The position numbers and the translations under genes were made by a program. The notes under the pieces were generated by a model. It saw only the letters and a program-made list of their open reading frames with translations. It did not search any database and was not told where the DNA came from. Shown piece after piece: positions 17,318 through 27,600 of a stretch of DNA of 64,000 nucleotides. Numbering within the stretch: the stretch's first letter is position 1; every line of letters begins with the position of its first letter. This stretch comes from Selaginella moellendorffii (lineage: Eukaryota; Streptophyta; Lycopodiopsida; Selaginellales; Selaginellaceae): contig NW_003314263.1 in assembly GCF_000143415.4 (NCBI RefSeq), positions 133,833 through 197,832 on the forward strand, given 5' to 3'.

Positions 17318-18880
17318 ACAATCCGAATCTGAATCAGAGGAGGCGTGATGGCATGTGGCCTTACGCCATTCCTAGGTGAGATGATATAAATAACAAGTAT
17401 AAATTCTTAGTTGTTCTAGCAAATCTTACTTAAAGTTCAAGGTGAACAAGCCGAATATGAATTCATCGGATTGTTATAACAAATTGCGAGGTGATGGCAT
17501 GAGGCGATACGCCATTTGAGAGTGGTAGCCATTCCTATATGTGGTGAGTGAAGTATTTATTAGAAATACCTCATTCAATTGTGCACTTCTAAGTCTTGGT
17601 CCACTTAGTACTGTTTGCATGTTTTTATTTTAATTCTTTCTCTAAAATGTTATTTAGCATGTGGCTTCATGCCATTGCTCTCCACAATCGTGCATTGAAT
17701 TTCTATCCTTGCATAATACTTCTCCATATATATAGCATGTGCGCACATGTGATATGGTTCATTAGGCCTGATATAGTGTGTGAGGTAAAACAAAGATGAT
17801 GTGACATATGCATTTACCAATCACACGTGCATAAATCTAATAATATGGCGTGTGGCCCATATTAATGGCACATAAACCCATATTGTGGGCTTACGTGCTT
17901 TATGTACCATCATTCCTTTGCAGCGTGTGTGTTGTTTTCCTTTTATAACACAACGAACTCCATATTTTAGGGTGAAGAGCGTTCTCATGGCAAGCACAAA
18001 ATCTGTAAGTGAGGCAGAAAAGGAGACGGAGAAGAAGATAGGTGAAGATGTAGAATATATAAGTCTTCCAAACTCCCCGTACTATACTCCAGGTGATCAT
18101 TTTTCTGAACAAACGGCAACATTAATAACTATCGAGAACGCCCCAGTAACGTTAGAGACAACAATCCAAAGCAAAACAACTAACCCGGAGAAGGATGATA
18201 GTACCGCTGAGAGTACCAAAAAGGAGGTGTCCACTAGCGCTTAGGCTTATAATGGCGTGTGCCCTCATGCCATTTACTTGATCACCAAATACCTTTTTCC
18301 CTTTGCACTAGTATATCTTAATACCGGTCTGAGAAATAGAATGGCATGTGCCCTCAGGCCTTTTACTAAATCACCTTTGAAAGAAATGCAAGCCTCTATG
18401 TCGTAAAAAAAAGGTACTAGAGAAATTCCTTAATAATATGAATGTTATTTAGTTTCATGAAAATACACTAAGGGTCAAATGAGTTAAATGACTTCTCCAG
18501 ACTAGCAATGCCTCTTGCTACACCTTCACAATTAGATTCGTTAGAAAAAGATAACATTGAATAATATCTAAATGTTCTCACCATTAAGTTATATGTCTGG
18601 CTAATAGGAATGATGTTCATCTTGGAAAGCTCACCACACGCTCAATGAACAAACAAATAGTGTGTGCGCGCATGCCATCGCTCTTCTTTAGCTTCAGATT
18701 CGGCTTGTTCACCTTGACAATGAGATTTATTATACAACCAGATGGACTCAGTCTGGACATAAAGTCACCGCGCTAGTCACCATGCCCTAGATATGTCTAG
18801 CCCCTGGACAAAAAACATATAATTTCACGTCATTTTCAAATACTTGAAAATTTGTACCTAGTCCCATTTTACTGAATAAA
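17318..18880 (+). other. 3' region of the transposase gene
   Basis: AT-rich sequence with five or more palindromes and a repeated motif CAAGGTGAACAA followed by CCGAAT at about 17310 and 17438, and inverted at about 18692-18716. Two palindromes are framed by GTGATGGCATG and a terminal AG (17345-17375 and 17491-17520), possible mini-introns. Apart from the small frame at 17987 I see no coding sequence. Confidence 0.55.
17987..18244 (+). CDS. Small hydrophilic protein of unknown function (85 aa), or 3' exon
   Basis: ATG-initiated frame starting MASTKSVSEAEKETE and ending in a Ser/Thr/Glu-rich tail; no domain recognised. It lies after an acceptor-like CATATTTTAG and could be a last exon of the transposase gene, but the phase does not join simply. 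The copy at 21524 is open; the copy at 43401 has a 3' deletion, so constraint appears weak. Confidence 0.35.
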   Translation: MASTKSVSEAEKETEKKIGEDVEYISLPNSPYYTPGDHFSEQTATLITIENAPVTLETTIQSKTTNPEKDDSTAESTKKEVSTSA

Positions 18881-18903
18881 TCCCACTTTAACGAAATAGA
18901 GCA
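18881..18903 (-). repeat. Right terminal inverted repeat, copy I
   Basis: The plus strand reads TCCCACTTTAACG...AGAGCA. The same right end occurs at 22418-22440 and 44258-44280, each adjoining a different flank, so this is a true element boundary. Confidence 0.9.
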
Positions 18904-20417
18904 TCTAAGGGCTCTCTCATCAAGCAATTGCCCCTTTTCCAGTTAGCTTAAGAGGAGAGAGATAAGGTGTGCTACATTTGACATCAATTACATCATATTA
19001 GTATTGGTGCAACAAAAATTCTTGACACAAAGATTTTTCTTGGAAATAAAGGCAATGGAGGGTTTTTGTGCAAATACATCAATGACCCCTTTATCCTTCT
19101 TTCAAGAGTATCATCAAAAGGTTTACTTAGTAATAATTCATTTTATATTCACTTTTTAATCTTGTTTTATAATAAAAGGTCCTTTGTTATCCTCATTGTG
19201 CTAGTTGAAATGGGTTTGAGTTTATCTTCTATTGCTTGGCTTATTGAGATAAGACAAATTTAGTTGTGCATGGGTAATCTTGAGCTTGAGCTTCAATTAT
19301 TCCGGGTGGAGCTAAATCAAGCTTTTGACATCATTCTTAATATGGATTAATTGTATTGCGATCATGCCAAATATGACTTTAAAGTTTCCCCCCTTTGTCT
19401 CATACTCTTTATATCTCTTTGACAAGGTACATGGGAGGATCTAAGTTCTTAGGCAAACGCCCAAGAGGCTGGACATGGTGGTCATTTTATCCCTTTATTT
19501 TACCTCTACATCCATCACTTTAATCTTTTCATCACTATTTATTATGTTTCCTTTTTATTTTTCTATTCCCTCTTATAATCTCTCGGATGATCTTTATTTT
19601 ATAGCAAGTAACAACTCAAGAATGAATATGTTAATCTATTTGACTTTGACCTTTTATTAAGCTAAGATTGCAACAGTGACTCATCCTATTTCAACTAAAG
19701 ATGCTTATCTAATCAAAATTTCTATTGAGCATTTGTTACAAAATGAGAAAAAGATTTTATGACAAATGTTAAAGAGATATTAAAGAAGGGTCTTGAATAT
19801 CAAAGTTTAGAAATGTGAATTTCATCTTATGACAAAGCTTAATGAAAGTATTTATTTGCATAAATTATTACCCATTAAACTACATAGATATGTACCTTCT
19901 ACTTCACTCTACTAGATATTGGTTGCATTTCATATTAAATTTCACTTCTGAGTACTAATAGGTGTTAATGACCAAGGAGGATATTCCCAAGATTGCTTTC
20001 CATACTATGTTTGGTTTGTATAAGTTCTTGGTGATGCCATTCAATTTCATTTTATTTACATGGTTTCAATTGAATAAAAACATCTTACCAAGAGATCATA
20101 CACATTTTGATGTTATTTATACTTTGTGGCTATTTTTGTGAAATTCTTTACTCCAAAGGGTGTGAATGATGTGCAACACTTTCTTAGCAACCATAAAAAT
20201 CTATATGGTCATAATCCTATATTGCTAATAGTTAAATTTACATTTATGATTACCATAAGCAGTTGATGCTAGTTCCTAAGATTAATATTTAATGAGCATT
20301 CTTCTATTGGTTTGAGTGGAGTGTACTTAACACTTGAGTTGCATACAAGTGAGATAACAATAACACTACAAGCTTCATCATTGTCTAATTGGAAGGTATA
20401 AAATAGATAACTTGGTA
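18904..20417. mobile_element. Family D LTR remainder and degenerate Ty3/gypsy sequence
   Basis: 18904-18976 completes the split family D LTR. A TTTGACATCAAT next to it resembles a worn primer binding site. The rest is AT-rich and full of stops; 19960-20220 keeps traces of gypsy RT on the plus strand (a PKIAFHTMFGLYKFLVMPF-like run and a TPKGVNDVQHFL-like run). No open frame remains. Confidence 0.5.
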
Positions 20418-20854
20418 TTGATGTTGAGGATCACTATTGTGGGCCGAGGAACAAGAAGCTGGATTCAGCATTCAATTTAGTACAGGTCTGCAAAGGAATG
20501 GTCGTGCTTGTCAGACCCAGTAATAAAAAACAAATGATATGGGTGGGGCGCTGCATCACTGATGCAGAGGAGGACGCGGAAACTAACTCCTTCAATGTAA
20601 CTGTGGAGTGGTTCAAGCCAAGTTCCGGATATACGAAGGATTGCCTAGAAAAGAGATGGGTGCTGAATCCAAGGGATCCCAGCATGAGCATATCGGTGGA
20701 TAATGTTGTGCATGGTTGGATGCGGAAGCAGAGTGCCACCATCACCTTGCCAGACCATGCAAGAGATGCAGCAAGAGCATTCATAACCCGGGTTCAAGGT
20801 GAGATTCATGAATATTCCTTTACTAAGTTTCTAATGTATTTTATTTCAAGGTGA
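20418..20854 (+). pseudogene. Transposase C-terminal fragment
   Basis: This encodes only the last part of the transposase, from DVEDHYCG to the C-terminus, including the barrel-like region beginning GMVVLVRPSNKK. The catalytic residues are absent. The frame itself has no stop. Confidence 0.85.
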
Positions 20855-21523
20855 ACAATCCGAATCTGAATCAAAGGAGGCGTGATGGCATGTGGCCTTA
20901 CGCCATTCCTAGGTGAGATGATACAAATAACAAGTATAAATTCTTAGTTGTTCTAGCAAATCTTACTTAAAGTTCAAGGTGAACAAACCGAATATGAATT
21001 CATCGGATTGTTATAACAAATTGCGAGGTGATGGCATAAGGCGATACGCCATTTGAGAGTGGTAGCCATTCCTATATGAGGTGAGTGAAGTATTTATTAG
21101 AAATACCTCATTCAATTGTGCATTTCTAAGTCTTGGTCCACTTAGTACTGTTTGCATGTTTTTATTTTAATTCTTTCTCTAAAATGTTATTTAGCATGTG
21201 GCTTCATGCCATTGCTCTCCACAATCATGCATTGAATTTCTATCCTTGCATAATACTTCTCCATATATATAGCATGTGCGCACATGTGATATGGTTCATT
21301 AGGCCTGATATAGTGTGTGAGGTAAAACAAAGATGATGTGACATATGCATTTACCAATCACACGTGCATAAATCTAATAATATGGCATGTGGCCCATATT
21401 AATGGCACATAAACCCATATTGTGGGCTTACGTACTTTATGTACCATCATTCCCTTGCAGCGTGTGTGTTGGTTTCCTTTTATAACACAACGAACTCCAT
21501 ATTTTAGGGTGAAGAGCGTTCTC

Positions 21524-21781
21524 ATGGCAAGCACAAAATCTATAAGTGAGGCAGAAAAGGAGACGGAGAAGGAGATAGGTGAAGATGTAGAATATATAAG
21601 TCTTCCAAACTCCCCATACTATACTCCAGGTGATCATTTTTCTGAACAAACGGCAACATTAACAACTATCGAGAACGCCCCAGTAACGTCAGAGACAACA
21701 ATCCAAAGCAAAACAACTGACCCGGAGAAGGATGATAGTACCGCTGAGAGTACCAAAAAGGAGGTGTCCACTAGCGCTTAG
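21524..21781 (+). CDS. Small hydrophilic frame, second copy (85 aa)
   Basis: Same frame as at 17987 with several amino-acid substitutions and no indel. Function unknown; it may only be untranslated 3' sequence. Confidence 0.3.
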   Translation: MASTKSISEAEKETEKEIGEDVEYISLPNSPYYTPGDHFSEQTATLTTIENAPVTSETTIQSKTTDPEKDDSTAESTKKEVSTSA

Positions 21782-22440
21782 GCTTATAATGGTGTGTGCC
21801 CTCATGCCATTTACTTGATCACCAAATACCTTTTTCCCTTTGCACTAGTATATCTTAATACCGGTCTGAGAAATAGAATGGCATGTGCCCTCAGGCCTTT
21901 TACTAAATCACCTTTGAAAGAAATGCAAGCCTCTATGTCGTAAAAAAAAGGTACTAGAGAAATTCCTTAATAATATGAATGTTATTTAGTTTCATGAAAA
22001 TACACTAAGGGTCAAATGAGTTAAATGACTTCTCCAGACTAGCAATGCCTCTTGCTACACCTTCACAATTAGATTCGTTAGAAAAAGATAACATTGAATA
22101 ATATCTAAATGTTCTCACCATTAAGTTATATGTCTGGCTAATAGGAATGACGTTCATCTTAGAAAGCTCACCACACGCTCAATGAACAAACAAATAGTGT
22201 GTGCGCGCATGCCATCGCTCTTCTTTAGCTTCAGATTCGGCTTGTTCACCTTGACAATGAGATTTATTATACAACCAGATGGACTCAGTCTGGACATAAA
22301 GTCACCGCGCTAGTCACCATGCCCCAGATATGTCTAGCCCCTGGATAAAAAACATATAATTTCACGTCATTTTCAAATACTTGAAAATTTGTACCTAGTC
22401 CCATTTTACTGAATAAATCCCACTTTAACGAAATAGAGCA

Positions 22441-22779
22441 TATTTGCAGTTTTTCACTTTTTCTTCCGCTTCTCGTCACACTTTAGCTTGCGTATGAGAG
22501 TCTCCAGCAGGGCATTGGTCTGTGCCAATTGTCCTTTTAGAACGTCCAATTAAGCTTTGGACGACCGAACCTCGCCATCGGACTCCTGTTTGGAAGTTTC
22601 CTCACTGGAGACCTCCTTATGCAAGGATTCCTCATCCATAGCCTCTTGTTCGACCGAAGACTCCAGCTTTGGAGGAGGTTTCGTCTCCGCCTTCGTTTAT
22701 TTCTGCCTTGCCTTTGTTATCTCCCAGCAATCCGCCTCTATCCTTTGCTAGAACTGAGGAAAAGGCTCCGATACTAAAT
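22441..22779 (-). pseudogene. Family C LTR element: gag N-terminus remnant and primer binding site
   Basis: The minus strand next to the LTR has TTTAGTATCGGAGCC, a primer-site-like sequence, followed by a Glu/Lys/Ser-rich frame (MDEESLHKEVSSEETSKQE), a stop, and a coiled-coil end rich in Leu and Lys. This is the layout of the family B gag N-terminus. It is cut at 22440 by the TIR fragment. Confidence 0.55.
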
Positions 22780-23668
22780 TGTAAGCCACAAATTTTTCTT
22801 TTCCAATTTGCCAGCTTACCTCGTCTATCCGACTAACACTGCCTTGGCTTTTGCTAAGTTCCCTCGCTAAGGTCCCTGCCTATTGTACCAGCTTCTACTT
22901 GGTCTTACTTGGTTTCAGCTACTTACTGCACAAGCAACGAAGCGTTAGCCATCCATCCACAAATTCCCAAATCTCTCCCAATCCCCCTCCCCGGGTTAAA
23001 CTGGACTTAAGGTTCGGCTACACTCCCCGTAGGCACAAGCAGCCAAGCACACCAAGCCTCTAGGTTCCTAACATCCCTTGGTACAACAAGACTTGATCAT
23101 GGGACCCTCTAAATCCCAAGCCTTGGGTGCAACACTTACTTCGGGACACTGGGGCGAAACACTGTGGCCTAACGGCCCGGTATGGGTACTTCTACCCCCC
23201 CACCTCTATCCCGAAGGGAAGGCCCAAGCCTCTAGAAAGGGCGAGGACCAATGAGCCACAAGGTACTCAAGTTGGCCACCACTCCACATGAGCCGGGAGC
23301 ACCGCAGTCTATTTCCTTTTCGGGAGTGGAAGCTGCTCTTGAGCACTTCCTTGGGTGGCTCCTCCGACACCACCCAAGTCCATGCTCACTCCCACCCAAG
23401 GCCCCTCGGCCCCAGTCTTAACCTCAAGTCAGTTTGGAAGCACCACTAGAGAGTTCTTTCAAGACTGGTTCCTAGACCTCACTATCCTTACTATACTTTT
23501 GGAACCCCCTGCAAAACCCCCACCCCCCCATGGGAGACGCATGCTTTGGGCTTTCACCCCTTGACCCGTATTAGTACTCGGACTCGGTCTCGGACTTGGT
23601 CTTGGACTTGACTTCGGACTTGGACTAAGACTCAATCTCAGACTCGATCTCGGACTCGATCTCGGACC
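22780..23668 (-). repeat. Family C LTR (partial)
   Basis: It begins TGTAAGCCACAA on the plus strand next to the primer site. It contains the box TTTGGGCTTTCACCCC (about 23544-23560) and a short CTCGGACTCGG-type array (23575-23665). The far end is not defined; family A internal sequence begins around 23669. Confidence 0.55.
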
Positions 23669-24670
23669 CAACTCTATGCCAAAGTTACTTTCTTTTGGGG
23701 AACACCTTTCTCACAACTTTAGTATGGCACATTCTGCTATTGATGAGATACCCTCTATTCTCATACTTGGATCCTATAATCCCCCCATCCTTCGTGGGGT
23801 ACAACACACCTTAATCCAAATGCTTCCATCAATCCCTTAGGATTATTTTTTGACTCATCTAGCTTTTTGAACTTTGTTAATTCGATGATTCGTGAGGTCC
23901 TACCTTTGAGGTGCCAGCTCACTGGAAGACAACTTTTTGTATTCAGGTCCTACTCACAAGGACCATCTTTGCAAGTGTTATTCCAACACTTGATTTTGTT
24001 CTCTAGGGGAAACCTTTTGCCCCTTAGGACATTTGTCCATATGATGAGAATACCAACTTATCCTCTAAATACACCCCCAACTCCTTGGGTTGTTCCAACA
24101 TCTATTAAAGGTAGACCCAGCTACCATTTCAAGGACTTGTGTCCTCTTCCATATTTGACTTCTCACGGTCATTAATTCCAGTCTCAAATTTATGAGCACC
24201 AGCCTCAACTATATGAGGGTAATCTTGTGAAGCTCTATTTCGTTAAAGTGGGAATTGTCATTATCCCACTGTAAAATAAAGTTTCCAAACCTTTATATAG
24301 TATATAAATATAACAAAATTCAACTGCATTGAGGCACATGCCATTTTATTTTAAACAAGGAAATGTCTACTCAATCACTTCTCCTCCCCCTACCACTGCT
24401 TCACCTCTCTCTTCTCCTTGTCATCGTCGTCCAATTTCTTTCCATCCTTTTAATATTGGCTCAGTTGCTCCGAGTCTAGGTGGAGCCCAAGTCCCCATTC
24501 AATCTTTACTTTCCCCTTATTAATAAAACAACTTCGTAGACTTCCAATAACATGCTGTAACACTTCTAGTATAATGTAAATCCTCTCAAAGAATTGTCTT
24601 TTAACATTAATACAATGGCATGGAACCCCATGCCATAATAAGTTACATTTTTAAATAAATACATGCCATC

Positions 24671-27600
24671 TCAGACTGTTATTTTTTGCCTCCAACGCCT
24701 ATACAATAATCTTGGAATTTCATCACTCTCCACACTATTAGGATTTAAACCCAATAGAAATGCCATCTCTTCTCTAATACGTCCACGCTCACGTTCAGTG
24801 GTCGAAGAACCCATCCGGTTGAGCAGATTATGGAGATGCGGATAGTGCTTGGCTAGACAATATACATGCCATAAATGATGACTGGTGTCTGTCCGATCAA
24901 ATGGCTTCTGATATACCGTTCCATCTGTCATTTGGTTGATTTCTGCAGCCACCTCCTGGACTGGCCGGTTCTCTATCACCATCGCTCCAAGCCGTTTTGC
25001 AAGGTCCCCCAGAACATACGGTTTCTTCTCCCTAGTTTCCATACTGCAAGAGATGGGGTGCACTGCATATGTGTGCGTGTTTGCTGCAGTTTTAATCGGC
25101 GAGTCATCGATGATGAGGATTTCACTTGACCTAGCAGTCCGGTTCATAACTACAGCCTCTGGCTTGACGAAGATGGGCTTGCTACCCCTCACATGGACCA
25201 TAGTCAAGCAATCCTCCTGCGTTAGGAGAAAGTCAAATGGTAATATTACTCGCGTTTGATCGTGCATCATCTGTAGCAACGTTAATGCATTGTGGCGCAT
25301 CATGGATGTCCAAACTCCCAATTGCAAATTGAACCCGGCCCTCTGTTTTAAGTGTCGCATGGTCATTATTAGATCCCGCGGTTTCTCCTGTGTGATTAAT
25401 GTGAATCTGTCTCTTTTGACCAACTTGCGACTGCAGGCTTTGGAGGGTGCAGTGACATTCGAGGACGAGCCACGCTCATGGGAGAAAAGGACACTGTTCA
25501 GATCAAAAACGATACAGTACTTTCACCGTGACTTTGAAATGAAATGCGTCAGCATAAAAAATGGTACAAGTCAATTTTACCATCTACAATATTAGCGAAT
25601 GGTGCTCCCGATGGTCATTCAGAGGGTTTTGGTCAAGGAAACGTGAAGGGCGGAAATACTCTCCTCTGCAATATGGGGTCAATCGCATCCGATGGCGTGT
25701 GGGCACATGCCATTTCAGCTGTAGACTCTGGTACAACTGGCTCAACAGTGGCATGGGGTGGTTCTGATGGCGTGTGATCACACGCCATTTCAGCTGGTGC
25801 CTCCGTTGGCAAAGTGGACATGACCGAACAGGCAGCAGGGGCGGTGTAGGGAGGTTCCAACGGCGCATAGTCAGACGATTGGGCACACATTGAGTCCGTT
25901 GGAAATGAGGGTACGACCGGCTCGGCGGCTGGGGCGGCCTCATGCGGGTCCAATGGCGCCTGGTCACTGTCAGTTGGATACGTGGACAAGATTGACTTAG
26001 TGGTATGGGCAGCATCAAGTGGAGCGTGGTCAGCTTGCTTGGCGTTGATATGGATAGTAGCCTCCACCAGCTCTGATGACTCTTGCAGGCAAGTAGAGTC
26101 CACTGGCGGATCCATATGCATGTCCAAATATCTCCCTTCGATTGAGATGGTATCCTCCCTACTGGCTACTAAAAACAAACTCATTAGCACATTGAATCAA
26201 CTATACTGTATTTACCATCAACTGCTATTGAGGAACTAGGACCGATATCACTTGGGCGCACTACTGATTCTGAAGGATTGGACATACGTTTCGACCCTTG
26301 CTTGGCACTATCCTTCCTCGACACTAAAGGCTAGAGTTTGTATCTTAATTCAACTGAATAATCTCTACTTACCATTTCTTCTGCGACCTACATGGACAAT
26401 GTTAGAAATGGTAAAAGGTTAGGAATGGATGTACTATTATTTACCTGATGGTTTGTCTTGTATGACCTTCCTCCGCTGCTCTTTGGCCACCTCAGGCTGG
26501 CCATCGTCGTCATCATCGTTATTGTCGTTAGTGTGATCGTCACCATTGTGAGGACCATCCAAGTCCTCTTCGTCCTCCTCTTCTTCGTCCTCCTCTTCTT
26601 TGTCCTCCTCTTCTTTGTCCTCCTCTTCGTCCTTCTGCTCTTCCTGCTCATTATCTTTCTCTGGCTCCTCATCCCCCTCTTGCATTTCTTCCATAGGCTG
26701 CTCAGGCTGGATGGCTTGTTTTTCCAGGACCATCTTGGGAAAATCATCTGGCCGAGTCTCCATCTCAAAATACAAGACATCCATAGCCTGTTTTAGTGCT
26801 TGACCTAGAACCGTATCCTCACCCGACTGTCTTAACATGGTTTTTGCACGTTGCACCCTTCAAAGACGACGAGATGAGAAAAACGTGGCCCTGACTTGAA
26901 AAGCATCCCTCATCCATTGTACCTCTCCATTGAGATTGGGGAAGGGGAGTCCGCCATAGGAATCTGAGTCAGGAGGTGGTGACTGGCTCCTTTCACTCAG
27001 CCCTTGATCTGCAATGAATGGCATGAGCACACACGCCATAACCGCGAGGCATTACCTATCATCTTTTCGTTGCCCTTCTTCCTTTTCGAATCAAACGCCT
27101 CTGATCCCAATGACTGTCCAACGTGCTTTCGCTTTTTATGACCACTGTCAGTTTGAGCTTGGCTGGTGCTTGCCTGTTTTGCCTTTGAAGAAGTGTCTCC
27201 TGCAAGGAATGGCATGAGACCACACGCCATTGCAAATATAATTTGTACCTCCTTTTTTCCTATTGCTTGTTTGTTTGTCCTTCTTCGACGCGCCACCAGT
27301 GCGCTTTTCAGTCCTCGTGTCTGAATATTCACAACGATCTATAATCAAAATGGCATGAGGCCTCACGTGACCTTACCTTGTGCAGGTTGTGAGCTCGGCC
27401 TAACATCAGTAGCTGTTAACGCCGTTTCAGCATCTGGGGGTGGCCACGCTCCTGCATACAGAGCTTGTGAGATAACATTTAAACTTCAAGTGCGTACTCA
27501 CCAGGTTCATAGAGAAGATATTGTTTTTCTTTGGCAACTGTAATTATATGCTCCATTGAAGTCACCTCTTCAATGGAGTTTGTCACCGCAACACACGGGA

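Larger units (their letters stand above)
5584..18679. repeat. Dispersed 22-bp palindrome family (about 25 copies in copy I)
   Basis: Consensus arms are ATGGCRTG and CAYGCCAT around six variable, GC-rich central bases. Clear copies start at 5584, 6661, 6736, 7978, 8169, 8310, 9782, 11059, 11119, 11196, 12110, 12348, 13935, 14033, 14103, 15949, 16006, 17348, 17494, 17654, 18252 and 18341; decayed ones lie near 13284, 17844 and 18658. 6736-6757 is a perfect palindrome. Four sit in introns of 38-54 bp, three in intron 1, two in exon 10 and two inside the transposase frame. Equivalent copies fill copy II. I see none in the LTR elements of this window. Confidence 0.9.
5199..18903. mobile_element. 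Large TIR DNA transposon, copy I (two divergent genes)
   Basis: A 13.7-kb unit is bounded by 23-bp terminal inverted repeats that match at 22 positions (AGCTCTATTTCG... at the left, complement at the right). Inside are a leftward multi-exon gene (coding 11245 to 5640), a central promoter region and a rightward transposase-like gene (14207-17317). It splits a short LTR (5104-5198 and 18904-18976). Flanking hexamers ACTAAA and TCTAAG agree at 4 of 6 positions, a weak target duplication. The same unit recurs at 24231-44280 with a perfect duplication, which shows mobility. I do not recognise it as a named family. Confidence 0.88.
20418..22440 (+). mobile_element. Right-end fragment of the TIR element
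   Basis: The sequence matches 16882-18903 and the right end of copy II from the transposase C-terminus to the terminal inverted repeat at 22418-22440. Small differences group it with copy II (for example TCAAAGGAGG and GATACAAATAAC). The left edge is an abrupt join to degenerate gypsy sequence, the right edge to a family C gag remnant. Confidence 0.85.

Noticed and set aside
5584-18679. Palindromes as a CRISPR array
   Set aside because: Spacing is irregular, copies lie in exons and introns, and the context is eukaryotic.
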